A stretch of DNA of 37,201 nucleotides from an uncultured Fidelibacterota bacterium (GTDB lineage: Bacteria; Fidelibacterota; Marinisomatia; Marinisomatales; UBA1611), in the NCBI GenBank assembly GCA_902602795.1, contig CACKSF010000009.1, positions 1 through 37,201 on the forward strand, in the 5' to 3' direction. The translations under genes were made by a program, and so were the position numbers. The notes under the pieces are model-generated. The model made no database searches. It was not told the DNA's origin and saw only the letters and a list, made by a program, of their open reading frames with translations. Shown in pieces: positions 29,161-37,201 of this stretch. Every line of letters starts with the position of its first letter. Within the stretch, counting starts at the first letter, position 1.

Positions 29161-29710
29161 AACTCGCAAATAAATGTTGCAAACTAATCAATACCTTTTT
29201 CAATATTTATTAAATGATATCGTTCCCAATTACCGTTTATATTTTAAATCAATCTTTTATGAGTTAGGGATGTTTCACTAAGGTTTAATTTTAAAATACT
29301 AACAGTAGATGACAATAAAGATTAAAGACTAGATTCAAATGTAGCTTTTTATCATCTTGTTCTAAGAATCAAATTATGGATAGGAAAGATATGAGGGGAG
29401 TATTATATATTGGATGGGAGTATGTTATTACAAATAAGCGACCTTAAAAAATATGTTTAAAGTATAAAAAAAAGTTATAAAAACACCACCTTATTGGCTT
29501 TAATGAGCGGAAGTGATAAAAATGATAATTATTAGTTCCTGTGAAAGATATCATCTATTGTTTTTAAAGCCTAAATGGCCTATCCTTTGTTTAATTAAAA
29601 TATTGCGCAGGAGAGATTGATAAAACGCTGCCGATAACGAAAGGAATTAGATGTATCAAATTTAATTTTAATTTTTAATATTACTAATATGCTATATACA
29701 ATAACAAAAA

Positions 29711-30688
29711 TTATACTATTTTGACTACATTTTTTAAAATAGTTTTTGATGCACTACTCAGATTCCATCCAAATAGTCTTCGTAGCTCTTGCAAAGATTT
29801 CTTGTAGTTTAATCCTAGCTCCTCATTAGCAATCTTATAATGGCTTCTATGATCGAAATTTTCCCACAAAATTTGAGGATATTTTTCTCGATATTTATTT
29901 TCTATCTTTCTTATCTTTTGCTTTCCTACATTGTGTTCATCATTAAAATACCACATACTTTTTCCATATATAAAGGTTTTTCTTTTCATTGCTAAACTGT
30001 AAAAAATAGCACTTGACCAAGACTCAGATGAGACATATTCAAATTCTTTTACAATGTCGATAAAATTCTCTAGAAATTTGGGATTATTGTCTCTTTTACC
30101 CATGCAAACAGTTGAAATATTTTGCCTGGTAAATAGATCAACTATGTATTCGTTTTTAAATTCAATATCATATAATGAAACTGCAACGATTTCGAAATGA
30201 GATTTAATTTTATTTATATCCTCTATATACTTTTCATAAATATTTTCTATTTTGGTGAAATTATCTGACTCGCAAGAATGCAAAGGGAATAGGATTAAAC
30301 TTTTTGGTTTTGGTTTAGTGGTAATCGCATACATATCTAGTAAATATAAAAACGGAGCTCCTATCCCAATTGTATTATTTAAACCATCTTTTTGGCTACT
30401 TGATAAATTCCATTTATTCCACAAGTAGTATCTTTTACTTTTATCAAAGAATGGCTTTAGGTCAGGATTATTGGGACCTACACCATTATAAACTGACCAA
30501 CCATGTTGCATCTCACCGTTAATTTTATAGGGAAGAAAGGTTCTACTATATTTTTTTAAAATAGAGTAATGACCATAATAAAGGTTATCGATATTGTTTT
30601 CCCAAAAAACGGTCGATAACAAGTGTAAGACCTTTTTTTTTAGCTTGTATAGTTGAAAATGAAAATATTTAAAAATATTTAAAAACAC
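29711..30688 (-). CDS. Putative glycosyltransferase (GT-B-like), function unassigned
   Basis: 325 aa; INGEMQHGWSVYNGVGPNN, NNTIGIGAPFLYLLD, LILFPLHSCE, FEYVSSESWSSAIFYSLAMKRKTFIYGKSM resemble C-terminal nucleotide-sugar binding regions of capsule-type glycosyltransferases. No named family recognised. Confidence 0.5.
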   Translation of the reverse strand: MFLNIFKYFHFQLYKLKKKVLHLLSTVFWENNIDNLYYGHYSILKKYSRTFLPYKINGEMQHGWSVYNGVGPNNPDLKPFFDKSKRYYLWNKWNLSSSQKDGLNNTIGIGAPFLYLLDMYAITTKPKPKSLILFPLHSCESDNFTKIENIYEKYIEDINKIKSHFEIVAVSLYDIEFKNEYIVDLFTRQNISTVCMGKRDNNPKFLENFIDIVKEFEYVSSESWSSAIFYSLAMKRKTFIYGKSMWYFNDEHNVGKQKIRKIENKYREKYPQILWENFDHRSHYKIANEELGLNYKKSLQELRRLFGWNLSSASKTILKNVVKIV

Positions 30689-30725
30689 TCTACTAAAAAG
30701 AATCCAAAATTTTTCCTATGTAATT

Positions 30726-31193
30726 TTATTTTGAGTGCTGATTTAAATGCTTAATGTCTTCTTTAGGAAAATAAAGTTTATTGAAAGATTCTAAGCGTTC
30801 CCTAGCATTTTGTACATTTTCGAATTCAACACTTTGTTTACATTTCATAGAAGAAACTAATAATAGGTGGAGGATCTTAAGCTTTTTCAAATAATCCTTA
30901 GAGTTTTCGCTCAGCCTTTGAGTCATGAAATATTCAGCTACAATAACTTGAATATTTTGAGCATGCGTTTCTTTAGCATTCGTCCACCTTATGACCTGAT
31001 TTATTGATTGGGGATCATTCTTAGAAGATAATTTGACTATTTGTTCCATTGCTTTTTCAATTGTATCTAGATCTTCACGAATTTGGGAAACTTGCATAGC
31101 ATCTGAATAAATTCCGCAGGGGACTTGGCAATGAGCAAACAAATAAAAATGATACAAGCAAATCATTAAAAAACATTTAAAACCGTTAATCAT
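30726..31193 (-). CDS. Nickel superoxide dismutase (SodN-like) with predicted N-terminal signal peptide
   Basis: MINGFKCFLMICLYHFYLFA|HCQVPCGIYSDAMQVSQIREDLDTIEKAMEQI...: matches the NiSOD nickel hook HCxxPCGxY followed by the helical bundle (HAQNIQVIVAEYF). Confidence 0.87.
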   Translation of the reverse strand: MINGFKCFLMICLYHFYLFAHCQVPCGIYSDAMQVSQIREDLDTIEKAMEQIVKLSSKNDPQSINQVIRWTNAKETHAQNIQVIVAEYFMTQRLSENSKDYLKKLKILHLLLVSSMKCKQSVEFENVQNARERLESFNKLYFPKEDIKHLNQHSK

Positions 31194-31439
31194 AAAACAG
31201 ATCCTTATTTTTATTAAATATAATCAAAAAAATATCAATTTATATTAAAATTTAATCAAAATATTGTAAAGATTAAATTGTACTTTACAAATGTATTATT
31301 TTCTATAGATGAACACATATTATGATAGCCTTTAATAGGCTACCATATGCTTAAATCTATAATTTATATTTTTTGTCTTTTTAGTTAAATGTGATTTTAA
31401 AAAGAGATTTTGAAAACATTAAGAAATAAAATATTCTCT

Positions 31440-32156
31440 GGGTCTTTGCAAGCAATTAAAAGGAAAATTAGCAGAATATTTAAGAATTAAATTTAAAAGC
31501 GTGTTAATGTATGTTACAACTGCGTTAATAATTGCATAAAAAGCTTCAACATTTAAAGGAGTGGTTATTACCTTACTCTATTCATATATTGCAATAGCGC
31601 ATTCCAGAAAAAGGAAAAACTTACCAAAAAAATAATATTTTTACTTTTATGATGGTGTACCATCAATAAGCGTTAATGTAAATGGCAAATCTTTTTTGCA
31701 TTTTGGCAATATGTCTATTCTATGTTTTAAGATACAAAAATTTTCACAAAATTTGAAGATACTGTTTTTATTTCAAAAAACTAAACTTTGAAGAATAGAA
31801 TTAATAAAATGAGAAATTTTTTATCAAGGGGAAACAATCCTATTCCAGAGATCGGCATAAATGAAAAATAAATGAGGTATCTGTCGCAATGGGTATGTTG
31901 CAATTGAAATATTTATCCACAAATATTAGTAAGAGGCAAAAATGTTTAGAATGCTACTTGAAAATGATATTGCATGCCTCAAGTATTGGTATCCTTTCGT
32001 ATCTAATCAACCAGTTTATAAGTATGAAAAAACTTTTTCTCTGGAAAAAGAGCTGCGCATTATAAATCTGTAATCTCTCTACTAATTTATTCAGAATTAA
32101 CTGATTCTGAAACAGATTGGATTATCAAAATAATTAAGGAAAATTATATTAGTTGA
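31440..32156 (+). pseudogene. Decayed DegT/DnrJ/EryC1-family sugar aminotransferase
   Basis: No intact ORF, but ordered fragments of a DegT protein across frames: CKQLKGKLAEYLRIKF / MYVTTALIIA*KAS.FKG (cf. GT.AL..ALKA..I..GD) / VVITLLYSYIAIAHS (cf. VITTP.SFIATA) / NEVSVAMGMLQLKYLSTNISKRQK / AHYKSVISLLIYSELTDSETDWIIKIIKENYIS*. Confidence 0.75.
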
Positions 32157-32408
32157 AATCTAGCAATACTTATTTCTCTGCTGAATTATGCGATAAGGAT
32201 TAGAACCGATCCATCTTTATTGATCGTTCATATGATGGATTATGTTATTTTACCACGAAATATATTATTTACTTAATGCTTGCTTTTTTTATTTTGACCT
32301 ATTTAATATACAAATGCCTTAAACGGTAACCTTGTGCGGAGTTCTATTCAATTGAATATTTTAGTTTTTCATAACAAATTTAATTTATAAAGTTGATTTT
32401 TTAATTAA

Positions 32409-33374
32409 ATGCGAAATACAATAAAGTTTTTTTGTTTATCATGCATGATTGGAATGCTTTTTGGCTTGCACGGAAAAATAGTTTTTTATGATGGCACTTA
32501 TGTTATTGGTAAAGTTACAAAAGTTGATGAATCTTCAGTATACATTATTCCTATTGGATTAGATACCCCTGAGGGTGTTTTGGTTGGGAATATCGATTCA
32601 TTAAATATGGAAAATGGTATGGTTCCAGTTTTAAATAGTAATGTGGAATATTTTTATCAAGGAGGGACATTTACACCTAACAATGACGATTGGATGGCAA
32701 ATGCAAGTCAAAAAGATTATTATGAGCACATTGATCTTGAAAAAGAATTTCAGGCTATAAATAATCCCAAAAAACATTGGAATTATTTTAACTTTTCATT
32801 AATTGGTGGTATTCCTTTGTTCGCTGCAAATTCTTTAAAAGAGGTAGAATCAGGCCAAATGGCTGAAATGGGTCCAAATGTAGGTCTTAACATACAATTC
32901 CCATATTATCCTCTCGGACCTATAGATATTTCCCCAGGTTTAAGGTTTATGACATTTAGTTACAAGGCAAATCATTTGGGATCTTTGAAAGCTTTACAAG
33001 TTGGAGCATTTACAAATATAAATTTAAGACCTATATTGTACTTTCTTCCAGAAAACCTTCATCTAACATTAGATGGTGGGGTAAACTTCAACCTTGCTAC
33101 AGACCTGGACCAAGACCTGTTTACCTATAATATTGATTTGCCAATTGGCTCAACTGACTTAAAGGATGAAAAATATGGCGGACCAGGAATGCATTTTGGT
33201 TCTTCTCTGGATTATTATCTGACTAAAATTCCAATTGCCTTCAAACTTTTTTTTAATGCTAATGTAGTTCCTCAAACCCCTCCTTTTACATCTACTTTTA
33301 CATATTTTGGTAATGTGGGTCTTTCAATGGTGTTGATTTTGAAACGAAATACGAAGAATAATTCGATTAGATAG
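32409..33374 (+). CDS. Putative outer-membrane beta-barrel protein
   Basis: Signal-like N-terminus MRNTIKFFCLSCMIGMLFGLHG and alternating amphipathic strands in the C-terminal two-thirds; family not recognised. Confidence 0.55.
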   Translation: MRNTIKFFCLSCMIGMLFGLHGKIVFYDGTYVIGKVTKVDESSVYIIPIGLDTPEGVLVGNIDSLNMENGMVPVLNSNVEYFYQGGTFTPNNDDWMANASQKDYYEHIDLEKEFQAINNPKKHWNYFNFSLIGGIPLFAANSLKEVESGQMAEMGPNVGLNIQFPYYPLGPIDISPGLRFMTFSYKANHLGSLKALQVGAFTNINLRPILYFLPENLHLTLDGGVNFNLATDLDQDLFTYNIDLPIGSTDLKDEKYGGPGMHFGSSLDYYLTKIPIAFKLFFNANVVPQTPPFTSTFTYFGNVGLSMVLILKRNTKNNSIR

Positions 33375-33570
33375 TCATTTTATTTTTTTTAGTAGCGCAT
33401 TAATATTGTTAAAATACTAAAATGTATAAAAATAGTTAGTAAAAGGGAACAATCCTAAATGAAGAATAAAAGTTTTTTGCTCCTGCTTTAGCTAAATTTT
33501 GGAAGTTTTTAGTCTTATTTAATATATAAGTTTTATTAATATTTTGATAAAAAGTAAATAGTTTGTAAAA

Positions 33571-34299
33571 ATGATTGATATTCATAACCATATATTTCCA
33601 AATATCGATGATGGTTCTAAATCAATTGAAATGTCTATAAATATGCTAAAATATGCATACGAGCAAGGTGTCACAGATGTAGTTAATACTGTTCATTTTC
33701 AGCATCCATTATTTTTAAATATTGATCATTCTTTAGAAAACTTTGAGAGAATTGCAAAATCATTACAATCAAAATTAGATGAACTTAAAATTTCTATAAA
33801 AATCCACTTAGGTTCAGAGGTATTTTATTACGAAAATTTATTGAAGATAAGTCATGAGCCTTTGACTACTATGGGATCTGGAAAATATATGTTAATAGAA
33901 TTTTCACCTAAAAATATTCCAAATAGTCAAAAACAGACACTCTTTGATTTAAAAATGAGTGGTATAACTCCAATTATAGCCCATCCTGAACGATACAAAT
34001 TAGTCCAAGAAAACTTTCATGTTATATATGACTGGATTAATGCGGGCTGTCTTATTCAAGTAGATGCTGGAAGTTTATTAGGATTAATGGGGGAAAAAGC
34101 GAAAAAATCTTCTCATTTAATAGTCAAGGAAAATTGTTGCCATATTTTGGCTTCAGATGCTCATAATGATTCAAATAGAAATTTTTGCATAAAAGATGCA
34201 TATGATTATGTAAAAAATATAATTGGTAAAAAAAATAGTGAGCTTCTGGTTTATGAACATCCTTCTAGTATAATAAAGGGAGAAGATCTATATTTTTAA
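33571..34299 (+). CDS. CpsB/CapC/YwqE-type PHP-family tyrosine-protein phosphatase
   Basis: MIDIHNHIFPNIDDGSKSIEMSINMLKYAYEQGVTDVVNTVHF, GSEVFYY, MLIEFSP, PIIAHPERY, LASDAHN. Confidence 0.92.
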   Translation: MIDIHNHIFPNIDDGSKSIEMSINMLKYAYEQGVTDVVNTVHFQHPLFLNIDHSLENFERIAKSLQSKLDELKISIKIHLGSEVFYYENLLKISHEPLTTMGSGKYMLIEFSPKNIPNSQKQTLFDLKMSGITPIIAHPERYKLVQENFHVIYDWINAGCLIQVDAGSLLGLMGEKAKKSSHLIVKENCCHILASDAHNDSNRNFCIKDAYDYVKNIIGKKNSELLVYEHPSSIIKGEDLYF

Positions 34300-34345
34300 T
34301 GTTATAATTTTGCTTTAATCGGTTACAATAAATAATATAATTTTA

Positions 34346-34858
34346 ATGGTTAACAACATAATGTGTAAAAGACCTATATTTTTTTCGTTTATTTTTTTTA
34401 TTTGCTTTCTGAAAGGACAGTCTTTTAGTGACAATTTGAAATCTATTAAAGAGTACCAAAGGTCAAGCCAAAAATATATATCAGGTACTGATGGGAAGGT
34501 ATATATGAATGTAAATTTTTGGGGAACTGATGGAAATTCAGGTGTAATTCAAGTGCAAGAGGGTATTGATTTTGCATCTTTATTATCTGCTTATGGAGGT
34601 CTGGGCCAATTTTCAAATTTTAAAAAGATAAGGCTTTATAGAGAAACACCTGATGACAACGATCAAATGGTTTATTTTGTAGATTTAACACCATTTCTCA
34701 AAAATGGTGATAGGTCTAATTTCCCAAAAATAAAACCAAATGATACGATAGTTATAAAAAAAACCTTGACAGGAATTTTTCTTGAGGATATAAATACTAT
34801 TCAAACCTTTGTAGCAGTCATTACATTATTTTTCCAATTAAACACTGTCCTTAATTAA
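34346..34858 (+). CDS. Stand-alone SLBB-domain exported protein (polysaccharide export related)
   Basis: Signal-like N-terminus (alternative ATG 34361) and VYMNVNFWGTDGNSGVIQVQEGIDFASLLSAYGGLGQFSNFKKIRLYRE...IKPNDTIVIKK, an SLBB pattern; C-terminal hydrophobic segment. Confidence 0.75.
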   Translation: MVNNIMCKRPIFFSFIFFICFLKGQSFSDNLKSIKEYQRSSQKYISGTDGKVYMNVNFWGTDGNSGVIQVQEGIDFASLLSAYGGLGQFSNFKKIRLYRETPDDNDQMVYFVDLTPFLKNGDRSNFPKIKPNDTIVIKKTLTGIFLEDINTIQTFVAVITLFFQLNTVLN

Positions 34859-34859
34859 C

Positions 34860-37201
34860 ATGAATAACAAGCATCTAGACTACAGGTCAGATAATGTAAA
34901 TTATCAAACGATGGATAACGAGTTATATTTAAAAGATTATTTCATCATACTTCGGATCCATTTAAAAAAAATAATTACTATTTTTTTGATTGCTTTGTGT
35001 TTAGGAGTTTATTCCACATACAGTAAGACTCCTAAGTTTAGGGCTGAGGCCACAATAATGGTAACGCAAAAACCTGGATCACAATCACTTCAAAATTTTG
35101 GGAATTCAGATAACACTAGCCAAATAAATAACAAGATATTATTGTTGAAGTCTAGGGGATTATTAGAATTAGTAGTTAAAGAATATTGGGATTCTAGTAG
35201 GCGAAATAATATGTTTCTCTTTAATACTAGAAAATTTTATCCTCGAGGCCAAACAGTTAGAACACTTATCAAGGAAATATTTACTTTAGGATTGTATGAT
35301 GCAGATAAATTTATGGAAACTAAAGTTCTCGATGAAACATATAACGAAGAGATCGGCATAGAATATGCAAAAGTACTAAAAGGCAACTTAAGTGCTGGAA
35401 GAAGAGGTGCTACAAACATGATCTCGGTTAATTATGTAAGTGAGAATGCTGATGAGGCACGTAGAATATTAAATACCATTTTAAGGCGGTTTGAACAGAA
35501 AGACAAAGAATGGACAAATAAATATGCTACAAACTCTATTGCATTCTTGGACTCCCTTGTGACACTGCAAGAACAGAAAATTGAGATTTCCGAGAATAAA
35601 AAAATGAAATTTATGCTTGAGCATAATTTATTTAGCATGGAAGCAAATAGTGATGTGATTATTTCCCAAATTAATGATTATGAAATGAAATTATATGATG
35701 TTAATACAGAATTAAGTATCCAACAAAAACAGATTGATTTGCTAAAATCTAAATTCTCTAAACAAGAATTAAATCTAACTAGTTCTTTAATGGATAATAT
35801 AAATATACAATTATCTTCCTTGCGGAGCGAAGTTGGACGCATCGAATCGCAGATTGCATTAAATTCTGGAATCTATGGAGACAAACATGGTTCTGTAATT
35901 GCATTAAATGAAAAACATGACCTTATAAAAGAAGAAATAAATAAGAAAGCTTCGATGCTAATTGAAAAAGGGATGACTACTAATGATCCATTATTAATGC
36001 GAAATGATCAAATTTCTCAAATCCTAGCTTTAGAAAACAGTATGATAGCATTAAAATTAAATAAAGATCAAAATGAAAAAATGTTAGATCTTTTTAAGAA
36101 TAAACTTAATTCAGTTCCTGAGACTAACATGATGATGGAAAGAATGAATAGAGAACATGAAATATTAAATGAGCATTATCTACAACTTGTTAATACATTA
36201 GAAACAACTAAAATGAATAATGTAATTGAAAAAGGAGATGTGCAAATAGTTGATTTAGCTAAAAAACCTTCAAGTTCTTTTACACCAAATCATCAAAAAG
36301 ATATTCTTATTTTTAGTTTTTTTGGTTTGGGTATTTCTTTAGTTATAGTCTTTCTTATAGAATTTATTGACAACACTATAAAAACAATTGATGAAATAGA
36401 GAAATATGATAAAAGTGTGATAGGTGTTATACCTGCAATTGGTAAAATAAGTTCTCAAGGTATAATTAGTAGATATTTAGAAAGTAAATCCATTACAGTC
36501 TTGGGCGGTGAGAAGGGAATAAAAAGAAAAATTATTACAAGAGATAATCCTAAATCTCCGATCTCAGAGTCCTACAGAGGTCTAAGAACAAATATTTTAC
36601 TTACAAATACAAAAGATATTAAATCAATCCTTATTTCTAGTGCTGGACCGGGTGAAGGGAAGACAACTACTGTAGCTAATCTGGCTATTACTTTTGCTAA
36701 TCTTGGAAGGAAAACCTTGCTTGTTGATACAGATTTGCGAAGACCGGTAATACACTCAGTTTTCAATGTAAAGAGAGAGCCAGGTGTTACTAACTACCTT
36801 TCTGGACAAACCAATGACTATCGCAAATTAATTAAACCTTCAGAAATTGAAAACTTATCTCTTTTGACTTCAGGATTAATACCACCAAACCCTTCAGAAA
36901 TGCTAGGTTCTAAAAAGATGTCACAATTTATAAAAAAATTACAGTCGGATTGGGACATGATTCTTTTTGATAGTCCTCCACTTGTTGCTGTCACAGATGC
37001 TACTATGATTTCAAAAGAGATTGATAGTATTATACTAGTAATCAAAGCTGGCCGGACTGATAAAAAAGCTTTTCATCATACAATGGCTAACTTAAAAAAT
37101 ATTGAAGCTCCTTTAGACGGTATTGTAATGAATGCAGTTACAAGTAAAAGTAATTATGGCTCTTATTATTATTATTACTATCATCAGTATTATCACTATT
37201 A
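34860..37201 (+). CDS. Wzz/Wzc-type polysaccharide co-polymerase with BY-kinase domain; runs off the right edge
   Basis: Manual translation from ATG 34860: MNNKHLDYRSDNVNYQTMDNELYLKDYFIILRIHLKKIITIFLIALCLGVYS... Wzz; SSAGPGEGKTTTVANLAITFANLGRKTLLVDTDLRRPVIH Walker A/A', WDMILFDSPPLVAVTDA; Tyr-rich tail GSYYYYYYHQYYHY at the edge. Confidence 0.93.
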   Translation, partial: MNNKHLDYRSDNVNYQTMDNELYLKDYFIILRIHLKKIITIFLIALCLGVYSTYSKTPKFRAEATIMVTQKPGSQSLQNFGNSDNTSQINNKILLLKSRGLLELVVKEYWDSSRRNNMFLFNTRKFYPRGQTVRTLIKEIFTLGLYDADKFMETKVLDETYNEEIGIEYAKVLKGNLSAGRRGATNMISVNYVSENADEARRILNTILRRFEQKDKEWTNKYATNSIAFLDSLVTLQEQKIEISENKKMKFMLEHNLFSMEANSDVIISQINDYEMKLYDVNTELSIQQKQIDLLKSKFSKQELNLTSSLMDNINIQLSSLRSEVGRIESQIALNSGIYGDKHGSVIALNEKHDLIKEEINKKASMLIEKGMTTNDPLLMRNDQISQILALENSMIALKLNKDQNEKMLDLFKNKLNSVPETNMMMERMNREHEILNEHYLQLVNTLETTKMNNVIEKGDVQIVDLAKKPSSSFTPNHQKDILIFSFFGLGISLVIVFLIEFIDNTIKTIDEIEKYDKSVIGVIPAIGKISSQGIISRYLESKSITVLGGEKGIKRKIITRDNPKSPISESYRGLRTNILLTNTKDIKSILISSAGPGEGKTTTVANLAITFANLGRKTLLVDTDLRRPVIHSVFNVKREPGVTNYLSGQTNDYRKLIKPSEIENLSLLTSGLIPPNPSEMLGSKKMSQFIKKLQSDWDMILFDSPPLVAVTDATMISKEIDSIILVIKAGRTDKKAFHHTMANLKNIEAPLDGIVMNAVTSKSNYGSYYYYYYHQYYHY

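Noticed and set aside
35237-37045. Minus-strand ORFs opposite the BY-kinase gene
   Set aside because: The plus strand encodes a continuous Wzz/BY-kinase that the ORF track misses only because it runs off the edge.
1-37201. CRISPR arrays, IS elements, prophage or defence cassettes
   Set aside because: No regularly spaced repeats, transposase/integrase motifs or known defence proteins seen on either strand.

Overview
AT-rich 37.2-kb bacterial window. The FlgD-like/T9SS-type sorting domain on a C25 (PorU-like) protease, together with the overall gene set, suggests an FCB-group or Marinimicrobia-like organism; this taxonomy is inference only. Left part, mainly housekeeping: partial RodZ-like gene, maf, PorU-like protease, acnB, a small coiled-coil protein, M23 peptidase, miaB, a LapA/LapB-like pair, a SPOR-domain protein, and a tRNA with anticodon UCA and a long variable arm (tRNA-Sec). 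Middle part: a compact plus-strand nonulosonic (pseudaminic-type) acid island with PseB, PseG, GNAT (PseH-like), class-II asparagine synthase, PseI, PseC, aldo/keto reductase, an SpsF-like cytidylyltransferase fused to a class-III (GSA-aminomutase-like) aminotransferase, a decayed PhyH gene, HisH2, HisF2 and a PseA/WbpG-type amidotransferase, then a Rossmann/beta-propeller-like protein. Right part: an orphan putative glycosyltransferase and a Ni-type superoxide dismutase with an apparent signal peptide (both minus strand), a decayed DegT-family aminotransferase not in the ORF track, a putative outer-membrane protein, and a capsule/EPS regulatory-export module (CpsB/YwqE-type PHP phosphatase, stand-alone SLBB protein, BY-kinase with Tyr-rich tail truncated by the window edge). 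The items most worth follow-up are the amidinated-nonulosonate island with its unusual fusion enzyme, the putatively secreted NiSOD, the tRNA-Sec gene, the two pseudogenes, and a LapB-like gene that appears to lack a canonical start codon. No CRISPR array, transposase, phage gene or obvious defence system was seen.
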